DNA of 33,203 nucleotides from DATFPK01 sp035264885 (GTDB lineage Bacteria > Actinomycetota > Thermoleophilia > Solirubrobacterales > 70-9): the NCBI GenBank assembly GCA_035264885.1, contig DATFPK010000037.1:1-33203 (forward strand), given 5' to 3'. A program made the position numbers and the translations under genes. Below are positions 7,101 to 14,345 of this stretch, piece after piece; position 1 is the first letter of the stretch, and the number at the start of each line of letters is the position of its first letter. Under the pieces are notes generated by a model that had not been told where the DNA came from, did not search any database, and was given only the letters and a program-made list of their open reading frames with translations.

Positions 7101-8429
7101 ATGGTCCGCCAGGTGCTCGCATCCCTGCTCCACCGTCTTCGTGTCGACCAGCGCGGCATGGCGGTCCCCACCGCCCTGTTCGCGACGATCGCCGGCATGG
7201 GCCTGGTGACAGCGGCCGCGCTGTCCACCGTCAGCGCCCAGCGCGGCACGGCCGGCGACCAGGACCGCAAGTCGGCGATCGCCGCGGCCGACGCCGGCGC
7301 CAACCTCGCGCTGCTGCGCCAGAACAAGGTGCACAGCTCCTCGGGCTTCGTCGCCTCTCCCTGCATCGGGGTCGGCTCCGGCGGAACCCTCACCGGCACG
7401 AGCCCGGCGGCCGACGGCTGGTGTCCGGCGGTCAGCGGCACCGTCGGCGGCGCGACTTACGTCTACCGGGTCAGCCCCTACACGGCCAACGCCGCGACGG
7501 TGATCGTGTCGACCGGCACCGCCGACGGCATCTCCCGCCGGATCGCCGTCCAGACGCGTCTCGCCAGCGGCAGCGACATCTTCGAAGGCGAGGGCGCGAT
7601 CGGCAAGAACTTCGTCCTGGTCGACGGCGACGGGGACATCGAAGCCAACGTCGGCAGCAACGGCAACGTGACGATGAGCGGCGGCAGCGCGACGATCTGC
7701 GGGAACATCCGCCACGGCGTTGGCGGCACGATCAGCGGCTCGGGCCAGTGCCTCGGCTACCAGACCAGCGAGGGCAGCCGCGACCTGCCGCCGCTGTCGG
7801 AGGCAAAGCGCCAGCAGCTGGCGACCAGCAACTCGAACTTCCGGTTCACGAACGGCGCCGACACCTACACGGGGCACGGGAGCTTCTGGGACGCAACGAC
7901 CCGCACGTTGTCGACGGAGCCGAACTCGACCCTGACCCTGGGCGGCGGCGACTATTTCGTCTGCCGGATGAACCTCCAGGGAAACCTGATCATGGCCGCC
8001 GGCGCGCAGGCGCGGATCTTCTTCGACACCCCCGAGGCCTGCGGCCAGACCGCCGGAGTCAGGCAGCTCGAGATGAGCTCTCAGGCGAGCATCTCCTCGA
8101 CGGGCTGGGATCCCGCCGCCGGCCTCTACAACCTCCCGGGCTTCTACTTCTTCGGCTCGCCCAACATCGACACAGTCGCGTACGTGCGAGGCGGCGCGAG
8201 CGCCAACGAGTTCCTCCTCTACGGTCCGAACACCACGGTCGACGCAGCCGGAAACTCCGACTGGATCGGCGCCGTCGCGGCCAAGTCGATCTACCTCCAC
8301 GGCACCGGGGGCATCGTCGCTCCCGACGGGCTCCAGATCCCCTTCATCGACATCCCGCCGAAGTACGCACGCGACCGCTACGTCGAGTGCGTCGGCGCCA
8401 CCGCAACCCCGCCGAACGCGAACTGCTGA
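7101..8429 (+). CDS. PilX-like pilin-type protein with large beta-rich C-terminal domain
   Basis: 442 residues. The N-terminus has the layout of a PilX/GspK-like minor pilin: a short basic leader (LLHRLRVDQRG), a hydrophobic helix AVPTALFATIAGMGLVTAAALSTV, then an Ala-rich amphipathic helix (DRKSAIAAADAGANLALLRQ) resembling the FQAAEAAL-type segment of PilX. The usual Glu at mature position 5 is not present, as expected for PilX/GspK-type subunits. Residues about 170-430 are Gly/Ser/Thr-rich beta repeats (VDGDGDIEANVGSNGNVTMSGG) like the DUF7305-type domain often attached to PilX. Likely a membrane-inserted, surface-displayed minor pilin. Cysteines at the end (VECVGATATPPNANC) may form a disulfide. 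No strong Shine-Dalgarno site precedes the ATG at 7101. Confidence 0.72.
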   Translation: MVRQVLASLLHRLRVDQRGMAVPTALFATIAGMGLVTAAALSTVSAQRGTAGDQDRKSAIAAADAGANLALLRQNKVHSSSGFVASPCIGVGSGGTLTGTSPAADGWCPAVSGTVGGATYVYRVSPYTANAATVIVSTGTADGISRRIAVQTRLASGSDIFEGEGAIGKNFVLVDGDGDIEANVGSNGNVTMSGGSATICGNIRHGVGGTISGSGQCLGYQTSEGSRDLPPLSEAKRQQLATSNSNFRFTNGADTYTGHGSFWDATTRTLSTEPNSTLTLGGGDYFVCRMNLQGNLIMAAGAQARIFFDTPEACGQTAGVRQLEMSSQASISSTGWDPAAGLYNLPGFYFFGSPNIDTVAYVRGGASANEFLLYGPNTTVDAAGNSDWIGAVAAKSIYLHGTGGIVAPDGLQIPFIDIPPKYARDRYVECVGATATPPNANC

Positions 8430-8532
8430 GTCCGGGTGAGCGGACGGCGTCGGACAAGGGCGGTCCTGCCTGGCCCGCGCACTTTCGCCCCTCAAGTCCC
8501 GGCTCTTCCCTGACGATCTGAGAGACACCCCC

Positions 8533-9132
8533 ATGCGCGAGAAGCTGAACAGCAACCCCATGGCCCAGCTCGCCGTGATCGGCGTGCTGATGCTCGCCGC
8601 CGGGCTGATGATCATGAAGACCATGGGCGGCGGTTCCTCGGAGGCCCCCACGTCCGAGTCCTCGGCCGCCGGCGCGGCGGCCGCCCCGGCGGCTGCGCCG
8701 AGCGCTGCTGTTGCCACAACGACCTCGACCGGCGTCGCCGCGGCCCCGACCGCGGTTCCGGTCGTCCCGGATCCGCCGCCGCTTCCCGACAGCGTGGTCG
8801 CGGCCCACGAATCGGGCCAGGCCGTCGTCGTCCTTCTCGTCCATCCCACCTCGCCCGAGGACCGGCTCCTCGAGCGCGAGGTCCGGGGGCTAGGGGTCCC
8901 GAACACCGCCGTCTTCGTCGTCCCGGCGTCCGACATCGCCCACTACGCATCGATCACCCAGGGCGTGAACGTCGACCGCACGCCGGCCCTGATCGTGATC
9001 AAGCCGAAGAGCGCCAGCGCGGAGCAGCCGCAGGCGATCGTCCGCTACGGATTCCGCAATCCCGAGAGCGTCGTCCAGGCCGTCGTCGACGCCCTGTACG
9101 TCGGCGCGTCCAAGACCTACAGCCCGGAATAG
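8533..9132 (+). CDS. Membrane-anchored thioredoxin-fold-like protein without a CxxC
   Basis: 199 residues. One transmembrane helix near the N-terminus (MAQLAVIGVLMLAAGLMIM, residues about 10-28), an Ala/Pro/Thr linker (about 35-85), then a compact domain (about 92-190). The order of segments, VVVLLVHPTSPEDRLLEREV, TAVFVVPASDIAHYASI, VNVDRTPALIVIKP and IVRYGFRNPESVVQAVVDAL, matches a thioredoxin-like fold, including the TP of the cis-Pro loop. The redox CxxC position is occupied by TSPE and the protein has no cysteine there, so it is probably a structural or assembly factor. Its place between the PilX-like gene and pilB suggests a role in pilus assembly. This is inferred from context; the family was not recognised. 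Confidence 0.65.
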   Translation: MREKLNSNPMAQLAVIGVLMLAAGLMIMKTMGGGSSEAPTSESSAAGAAAAPAAAPSAAVATTTSTGVAAAPTAVPVVPDPPPLPDSVVAAHESGQAVVVLLVHPTSPEDRLLEREVRGLGVPNTAVFVVPASDIAHYASITQGVNVDRTPALIVIKPKSASAEQPQAIVRYGFRNPESVVQAVVDALYVGASKTYSPE

Positions 9133-9152
9133 CCCGCAAACGGGGGAGTCCC

Positions 9153-10961
9153 ATGCCCGAGGAACTTCCTGACTATCTCCGACCGGTCCCCGGACCGGCG
9201 GCGGCGGCCGAGGCCGCCGCCGTGGCAATTCCGGAAGAGCCCGAGGAGACCGGTACCCCCGGGCTGACGCCGCCGGTCAAGCGCGGTCACTCCGCCGGCT
9301 TCGTCACCGACGTCCTGCTCCAGCTCGGCTACGTCAGCCAGGAACGGGTCGACCAGGCGATCAACGAGTCGCGCACCGCCGGCAAGCCGCCCGAGCGCAT
9401 TCTGCTCGAGGAGAACGTGATCAGCGGCGACCAGCTCTCGCGGGCCGTCGCCGAGCGCTACGGGCTCGACCATCTCGACCTGTCCGTCTACCAGGTGGAC
9501 ATGGCGGCGGCGAACATGATCTCCGTCACCACCGCCCGCCGCTACAGGGCGATCCCCGTGGGCTTCGCCGACAAGGAGACGCTGCTGGTCGCGATGACCG
9601 ACCCGGCCAACGTCCTCGCGATCGACGACATCCAGATGGCGACGGGGCTCGCCTGCCGCGTCGCGGTCGCCCCCGAGGAGGACGTCGACAACCTCATCGG
9701 CCACCTCAACACGATGCAGAGCGCCGTCAGCGAGGCGATCGTCGAGTCCGAGGAGGAGGACGAGGAGGACGGGCTCGCCGAGGTCAGCGACATGCGCGCG
9801 TCGGCCAGCGACGCGCCGGTCATCAAGCTCGTCTACAGCCTCCTCGGCCAGGCGGTCACCGAGGGCGCCTCCGACATCCACTTCGAGGCCGAGGAGGACG
9901 AGATGCGCGTCCGCTTCCGGATCGACGGGGTCCTTCGCGAGGCCGCCCACGTGCCGAAACGGATGGTCGGCGCCGTGGTCTCGAGGATCAAGATCATGAG
10001 CGAGCTGAACATCGCCGAGAAGCGGATCCCCCAGGACGGCCGGGTCAGCGTCAACGTCGAGGACCGCCGGGTCGACCTGCGTGTGACGACGCTGCCGACC
10101 CAGCGCGGCGAGGGCGCGACGATCCGCATCCTCGACATGTCGAACGCGATGCGGAGTCTCGACGAGCTGGGGATGGACGGGGAGTCGCGGGAACGCTTCG
10201 AGCGGGCCTTCCAGCAGGCCTACGGCGCCGTGCTGGTCACCGGCCCGACCGGCTCGGGCAAGTCCACGACCCTCTACGCCGCCCTGCGCGAGCTCAACGA
10301 CGTCGAGAACAAGATCATCACGATCGAGGACCCGGTCGAGTACCGGATCAACGGCATCAACCAGATCGGCGTCAACCGCAAGGCCGGCCTTGACTTCGCC
10401 ACCGGGCTGCGCTCGATCCTCCGTGCCGACCCGGATGTCGTGATGGTCGGAGAGATCCGCGACGGCGAGACCGCGCGGATCGCGATCGAGGCAGCGCTGA
10501 CCGGCCACATGATGCTGAGCACGCTCCACACCAATGACGCCCCCGGCGCGATCGCCCGCCTGCAGAAGATGGGGATCGAGTCCTTCCTGACTGCGTCGGC
10601 GGTCGACTGCGTCGTCGCCCAGCGCCTCGCCCGCAAGCTCTGCCCGCACTGCAAGATGCGGGCGCTGATCCCGCCCCAGGCCCTCGCCGAGGTGGGGGTG
10701 AAGGTCCGGGCCGAGCTCGAGGCCTACGAGGGCGTCGGCTGCTCGCGCTGCAACCACTCGGGGTTCCGCGGCCGGGTCGGGCTCTACTCGGTGATGTCGA
10801 TGACCGAGCGGCTCAAGGACATGACCGTCGGGCTCGCCGCGGAGGCGGAGATCGAGGCGGTCGCCCGCGAGGAGGGCATGATGACCCTGCGCGAAGACGG
10901 GATCGGCAAGGTCCGCTCGGGGCTGACCAGCCTCGAAGAGGTGCTGCGGGTGACGGCATGA
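9153..10961 (+). CDS. pilB: PilB/GspE-family type IV pilus extension ATPase
   Basis: 602-residue hexameric ATPase that powers pilus polymerisation from the cytosolic face of the membrane. Domains: a Pro/Ala-rich start (1-45); an N-terminal MshEN/T2SSE_N region with two repeat-like helices (LLQLGYVSQERVDQAI, NVISGDQLSRAVAERYGL; about 50-185); and an acidic linker (EEEDEEDG). The core has SDIHFEAEEDEMRVRFRIDGVL, Walker A GPTGSGKST (about 364), Asp box EDPVEYRINGINQIGVN, and Walker B DVVMVGEIRDGETA (about 426). The PilB/GspE-specific tetracysteine zinc site is C497xxC500 and C530xxC533. These cysteines separate it from the PilT genes. GGGGGAG upstream gives a good ribosome-binding site for the ATG at 9153. 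Confidence 0.96.
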   Translation: MPEELPDYLRPVPGPAAAAEAAAVAIPEEPEETGTPGLTPPVKRGHSAGFVTDVLLQLGYVSQERVDQAINESRTAGKPPERILLEENVISGDQLSRAVAERYGLDHLDLSVYQVDMAAANMISVTTARRYRAIPVGFADKETLLVAMTDPANVLAIDDIQMATGLACRVAVAPEEDVDNLIGHLNTMQSAVSEAIVESEEEDEEDGLAEVSDMRASASDAPVIKLVYSLLGQAVTEGASDIHFEAEEDEMRVRFRIDGVLREAAHVPKRMVGAVVSRIKIMSELNIAEKRIPQDGRVSVNVEDRRVDLRVTTLPTQRGEGATIRILDMSNAMRSLDELGMDGESRERFERAFQQAYGAVLVTGPTGSGKSTTLYAALRELNDVENKIITIEDPVEYRINGINQIGVNRKAGLDFATGLRSILRADPDVVMVGEIRDGETARIAIEAALTGHMMLSTLHTNDAPGAIARLQKMGIESFLTASAVDCVVAQRLARKLCPHCKMRALIPPQALAEVGVKVRAELEAYEGVGCSRCNHSGFRGRVGLYSVMSMTERLKDMTVGLAAEAEIEAVAREEGMMTLREDGIGKVRSGLTSLEEVLRVTA

Positions 10962-11019
10962 GCGCGGCTAGTCGCTTTCAGGTATCCAGCCGGTGGCCTT
11001 TCCGTCCGATGGTTGAGCG

Positions 11020-12135
11020 ATGAGCTTCGACTTCGCAGCGGTCCTGGGCCATATGGTCGAGCTGAAGGCCTCCGACGTCCACCTGACGCCGGGGTTCCCG
11101 CCGGCCGTGCGCCTGCACGGGAAGATCCGGCCGATGGACGGCTTCGAGCCGCTCTCCGCGGCGCAGACGCGCGACGTCGCCTACAGCATCCTCAACGACG
11201 ACCAGCGCAAGCGCTTCGAGAACAACCAGCAGCTCGACATGGCCTACGCGATCCCGGGGGTCGCGCGCTTCCGCGTCAACGTCTTCTTCCAGCGCGGATC
11301 GGTCAGCGCCGCGTTTCGCCAGATCCCCCAGGACATCCCCCAGCTCGACTCCCTCGGGCTGCCGCAGATCCTCCGTGACCTCACCCGCAAGCCGCGCGGG
11401 TTCGTCCTCGTCACGGGCCCGACCGGCTCGGGCAAGTCGACGACCCTGGCCTCGATGATCGACCTCATCAACGAGGAGCGCGAGGACCACATCCTCACGA
11501 TCGAGGATCCGATCGAGTTCCTCCACAGGCACAAGAGCTCGATCGTGAACCAGCGCGAGATCGGCTCGGACGCGATCGACTTCGCGCTCGGGCTCAAGGC
11601 CGCCCTGCGCCAGGACCCGGACGTGATCCTGGTCGGCGAGATGCGCGACCTCGAGACGATCTCCACGGCTTTGACGGCAGCCGAGACCGGGCACCTCGTC
11701 TTCGCCACCCTCCACACCCAGTCGACCGGCCAGACCGTCGACCGGATCATCGACGTCTTCCCGCCGGCCCAGCAGCAACAGGTCCGGACCCAGCTCTCGA
11801 TCGCCCTCCAGGGGATCGTCACCCAGCAGCTGCTGCCGACCGTCGAGGGTACCGGCCGGGTCGTCGCCACCGAGGTCCTCGTGCCGACGCCCGCGGTCCG
11901 TAACCTGATCCGCGAGGCGAAGACCCACCAGATCTACTCCGCGATCCAGACTTCCGGCAACGTCGGCATGCAGACGATGGACGCCGACCTGGCCCGCCTC
12001 GTCCGCGCCGGCAAGATCACCAAGACGCTCGCCGAGCAGCGCTCGGCGGTGCCCGAGGAACTGCGGCGCCTGATCGGAGTCGGCGTCGGCGAGAGCGGCG
12101 AGAAGCCGGTCGAGCAGACCCCCGCCTACGCGTAG
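11020..12135 (+). CDS. pilT: Type IV pilus retraction ATPase PilT (second paralogue)
   Basis: 371 residues, the usual PilT length, cytosolic hexameric retraction motor. Seen: SDVHLTPGFPPAVRLHGKI, Walker A GPTGSGKST (about 133-141), EDPIEFLHRHKSSIVNQREIG, Walker B DVILVGEMRDLETI, His box GHLVFATLHTQST, and the PilT-specific IIDVFPPAQQQQVRTQLSIALQG. The zinc-binding cysteines of PilB are absent. It lies in the order pilB-pilT-pilC, so it is the more typical copy; the tailed paralogue at 5579-7021 is probably the accessory one. The tenth-nucleotide spacing to the next gene (stop at 12133-12135, next ATG at 12145) indicates co-transcription with pilC. Confidence 0.95.
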   Translation: MSFDFAAVLGHMVELKASDVHLTPGFPPAVRLHGKIRPMDGFEPLSAAQTRDVAYSILNDDQRKRFENNQQLDMAYAIPGVARFRVNVFFQRGSVSAAFRQIPQDIPQLDSLGLPQILRDLTRKPRGFVLVTGPTGSGKSTTLASMIDLINEEREDHILTIEDPIEFLHRHKSSIVNQREIGSDAIDFALGLKAALRQDPDVILVGEMRDLETISTALTAAETGHLVFATLHTQSTGQTVDRIIDVFPPAQQQQVRTQLSIALQGIVTQQLLPTVEGTGRVVATEVLVPTPAVRNLIREAKTHQIYSAIQTSGNVGMQTMDADLARLVRAGKITKTLAEQRSAVPEELRRLIGVGVGESGEKPVEQTPAYA

Positions 12136-12144
12136 GAGACGACG

Positions 12145-13386
12145 ATGGCCGGTTCGACATTCGCCTTCCGCGCAGTGGACCTGGCCGGGGTCCCCAGCGC
12201 CGGCGAGCTGGAGGCGGAGTCGAAGGCCGCGGTCTCCGATCAGCTCCGCCAGCGCGGCCTGATCGTTCTCGACGTCGCCGAAAAGAACCCAGGCATCAAC
12301 ATCAACGAGGCGTTCGTGAAGCTCCAGGGCGTCTCGATGCGCGAGCTGGCCGTCTCGTCGCGGCAGTTCGCGACCCTCGTCGCCTCGGGCATGCCGATGC
12401 TGCGGACGCTCGAGACGCTCGCCGAGCAGACCGAGGACCTGCACATCCAGGAGGCGTTCAGCGGCGTCCGAGACGACGTCGAGGCGGGCAGCTCGCTCCA
12501 CCAGGCGATGGAGGCATACCCGAAGGTGTTCGATCGCCTCTACCGGGCGATGGTCCGCTCGGGCGAGCAGTCCGGGCGCCTCGAGCAGGCACTGGAGCGG
12601 GTCGCCTTCCAGCTCGAGAAGATGGACGCGCTGCGTCGGCAGGTGCGCTCGGCCCTGATGTACCCCGCCTTCGTCTTCGTCCTGGCCGTGGTTGTCATGC
12701 TGGTGGTCGTGGCCGTGATCGTGCCGGTCTTCGTCGGCATCTTCGAGGAGATCGCCGCGGAGTCCGAGGGTGAGAGCTCTGCCCTCCCGGTGCCCACCCA
12801 GATGACCGTCTTCGCCTCGGAGGCCGTGACCGGCTACTGGTTCATCCTGCTCCCGGCGCTCATCGCCTCGATCGTCGGCTTCATCAAGTGGAAGAACACC
12901 GACGTGGGCCGCCGCCAGTGGGACCGGATCAAGCTGAGGATCCCGTTCAAGATCGGCGACATCATCCAGAAGGTTTCGCTGGCCCGGTGGTCGCGCACCT
13001 TCTCGGGCTCGGTCGCCTCGGGCGTCCCGATGCTCCAGTCGATCAAGCTGACCGGCGAGACCTCCGGCAACACTGTCATCGAGGAAGCGATGGACGAGGT
13101 CTACGACTCGGTCAAGCGGGGTGGCACGATCGCGGCTCCGGTCGGGTCGCATCCGATCTTCCCCGCGATGGTCACCCACATGGTCGCGGTCGGCGAGGAG
13201 ACCGGGCAGCTCGAGCATATGCTCGGCAAGATCGCCGATTTCTATGAGGCCGAGGTGGATGCCAAGGTCAAGGCCCTCACCTCGCTGATCGAGCCGCTGA
13301 TGATCTGCTTCGTCGGCGGCGTCGTCGGGTTCATCGTGATCTCCATGTACCTGCCGATGTTCAGCCTCTTCGACAAGATCCGCTAG
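12145..13386 (+). CDS. pilC: PilC/GspF-family platform protein
   Basis: 413-residue inner-membrane platform that couples the PilB/PilT motors to pilin insertion and extraction. Seen: a short cytosolic N-terminus (FAFRAVDLAGVPSAGELEAES), a first T2SSF domain (RQFATLVASGMPMLRTLETLAEQ through the GSSLHQAMEAYPKVFDRLY block), and a membrane helix (MYPAFVFVLAVVVMLVVVAVIVP, about 172-194). Then come a second helix (FILLPALIASIVGFIKW), the second T2SSF repeat (RTFSGSVASGVPMLQSIKLTG ... EETGQLEHMLGKIADFYE) and the final helix (MICFVGGVVGFIVISMYLP). Length and duplicated architecture are standard. The ATG at 12145 follows AGGAGACGACG. A GC hairpin (13386-13405) starts at the stop codon. Confidence 0.96.
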   Translation: MAGSTFAFRAVDLAGVPSAGELEAESKAAVSDQLRQRGLIVLDVAEKNPGININEAFVKLQGVSMRELAVSSRQFATLVASGMPMLRTLETLAEQTEDLHIQEAFSGVRDDVEAGSSLHQAMEAYPKVFDRLYRAMVRSGEQSGRLEQALERVAFQLEKMDALRRQVRSALMYPAFVFVLAVVVMLVVVAVIVPVFVGIFEEIAAESEGESSALPVPTQMTVFASEAVTGYWFILLPALIASIVGFIKWKNTDVGRRQWDRIKLRIPFKIGDIIQKVSLARWSRTFSGSVASGVPMLQSIKLTGETSGNTVIEEAMDEVYDSVKRGGTIAAPVGSHPIFPAMVTHMVAVGEETGQLEHMLGKIADFYEAEVDAKVKALTSLIEPLMICFVGGVVGFIVISMYLPMFSLFDKIR

Positions 13387-13405
13387 CCCCCTCGGCGGCG
13401 GGGGC
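13386..13405 (+). terminator. GC hairpin at the end of pilC
   Basis: GCCCCC (13386-13391) and GGGGGC (13400-13405) form a perfect 6-bp stem with an 8-base loop directly at the pilC stop. No T tract follows, so an intrinsic terminator is only possible. It separates pilC from the riboswitch-controlled pilA unit. Confidence 0.35.
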
Positions 13406-13607
13406 GCCGGGCTGAGGCGGAGGGCCCTGGACGTTCGTCCGGCGGACCCCGACGGGGCGTCTGGACTGGGTATGAACCCCGGCCGCTCTGGCACCTGAGA
13501 CCTCACTTTTAGCCTGCGTGCGAGTCATTTTTCACGGCGAGGCAGACCGACAATTGCCGATCAAGGCGGATGGTCCTACTGCCGATTACTGCAGCGTGAA
13601 TGCCAGT
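13406..13607. other. Intergenic region upstream of the pilA riboswitch
   Basis: Part of the 372-base gap between pilC and pilA; the rest is the riboswitch. It should hold the pilA promoter, and it has the lowest GC of the locus around 13505-13560. Two weak candidates were seen: TTGCCG (13554-13559) and TACTGC (13577-13582) spaced by 17, and a lone GACAAT (13549-13554) with no good -35. Neither is convincing. No ORF with family features was recognised here. Confidence 0.4.
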
Positions 13608-13694
13608 GCCTCGGTGCAAAAGGCAAAGCCGTCGCGAGACGGCGACGCAAAGCCACGGAGCTCCCTCGGGAGCCGGCCGGGCTACCACCGGGGT
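13608..13694 (+). ncRNA. Class I cyclic-di-GMP riboswitch (GEMM-I) in the pilA leader
   Basis: Cis-acting aptamer that binds the second messenger cyclic-di-GMP. Seen: a 9-bp closing stem P1 (13608-13616 with 13686-13694), the conserved GCAAAAGGCAAAGCC strand, a P2-type hairpin GCCGTC-GCGA-GACGGC with a GNRA tetraloop, and the highly conserved GACGCAAAGCC. These are followed by a third hairpin (GCTCCC/GGGAGC) and the conserved GGGCTACCAC that closes back to P1. Order and invariant nucleotides match the GEMM-I consensus as I know it. It ends 64 nt upstream of the pilA ATG. It most likely sets expression of the major pilin according to cyclic-di-GMP level; whether it acts as an ON or OFF switch cannot be read from the sequence. 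Confidence 0.92.
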
Positions 13695-13744
13695 CATTCG
13701 ACCGTGTGGCGCGAACCGGGCTCTGGCTCAAACAACCGTAGGTC

Positions 13745-13761
13745 CATAGGAGGTACCTATG
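13745..13761 (+). promoter_or_regulatory. Hairpin trapping the pilA ribosome-binding site and start codon
   Basis: CATAGG (13745-13750), loop AGGTA (13751-13755), CCTATG (13756-13761). The six-base stem is perfect, its 3' strand contains the pilA ATG (13759-13761), and the Shine-Dalgarno AGGAGG (13748-13753) is split between stem and loop. This could be the translational output stage of the riboswitch. A small competing hairpin, GGTC-ATTC-GACC (13692-13703), overlaps the 3' strand of P1. Inference from base pairing only. Confidence 0.6.
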
Positions 13762-14223
13762 CTGTTGCAGAAGCTCCGTGAGCGGGTCAGCGCCCGCGTC
13801 CGGAACGAGGAGTCGGGTTTCACCCTGGTTGAGCTCCTCGTCGTCATGCTGATCCTCGGCATTCTCGCCGCGATCGCCATCCCGTCGTTCTTCAACCAGA
13901 GGGACAAGGGTAACGACGCGCAGTCGAAGGCCGATGTCAGGACCGTCCAGACCGCGCTGGAGACGTACTCGACCGACAACAACGGCGTGTACACCGGCGC
14001 AACGAAGGCCGCGCTCAAGGCAATTGAGCCGACCCTCAACGACGTCGCCGACGCCGACATGACGGTCACGATCACCAGCCCGACCCAGTACACGGTGGGC
14101 GTGAAGCAGCCGGCAACCGGCAACGACTTCACGGTCATCCGTCTGGCCAGCGGTGCGCTCGATTACGACTGCACCGTCAAGGGCGACGGTGGTTGCCCGT
14201 CCGACGGCAACTGGAACGACTAG
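13759..14223 (+). CDS. pilA: Major type IV pilin PilA
   Basis: 154-residue prepilin and the structural subunit of the pilus fibre. Class III leader of 20 residues, cleaved between G20 and F21 (ESG|FTLVELLVVMLILGILAAIAIPSF), with Glu at mature position 5 (E25). The hydrophobic N-terminal helix is followed by the alpha1-C region (NQRDKGNDAQSKADVRTVQTALETY) and a short globular domain (about 134 residues mature) with a C-terminal disulfide candidate C138/C146. It has the strongest ribosome-binding site in the locus (AGGAGG, 6-nt spacing), which sits in a hairpin and behind a cyclic-di-GMP-I riboswitch. A long hairpin follows the stop, consistent with a short, highly expressed transcript. Confidence 0.96.
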   Translation: MLLQKLRERVSARVRNEESGFTLVELLVVMLILGILAAIAIPSFFNQRDKGNDAQSKADVRTVQTALETYSTDNNGVYTGATKAALKAIEPTLNDVADADMTVTITSPTQYTVGVKQPATGNDFTVIRLASGALDYDCTVKGDGGCPSDGNWND

Positions 14224-14252
14224 TCCCAGGAGCCAATCGGCAACGAGCCGAA

Positions 14253-14292
14253 ACGGAGAGGGGCGAGCCATCCCGGCTCGCCCCTTCTCCGT
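14253..14292 (+). terminator. Strong hairpin downstream of pilA
   Basis: ACGGAGAGGGGCGAGCC (14253-14269) pairs with 14275-14292 through 17 base pairs with a single bulged T; the loop is ATCCC. It begins 30 nt after the pilA stop. No U tract follows, so it may be a factor-assisted terminator, an attenuator limiting readthrough into the downstream minor-pilin genes, or a stabiliser of the pilA mRNA 3' end. Confidence 0.7.
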
Positions 14293-14345
14293 AAGGCCCG
14301 GGCCCGTAAAGCCCGCCGCCAAGCCGCCGATACCGAACCTCAGCG

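Noticed and set aside
6630..8936. 768-codon minus-strand frame across the pilT tail and the PilX-like gene
   Set aside because: Low-complexity shadow; the plus-strand frames show prepilin and ATPase motifs.
10978..13506. 842-codon minus-strand frame across pilT and pilC
   Set aside because: His/Asp/Arg/Leu-rich shadow of two strongly conserved genes.
13549..13582. pilA promoter hexamers
   Set aside because: TTGCCG/TACTGC and GACAAT are each too poor to call; noted only in the intergenic entry.
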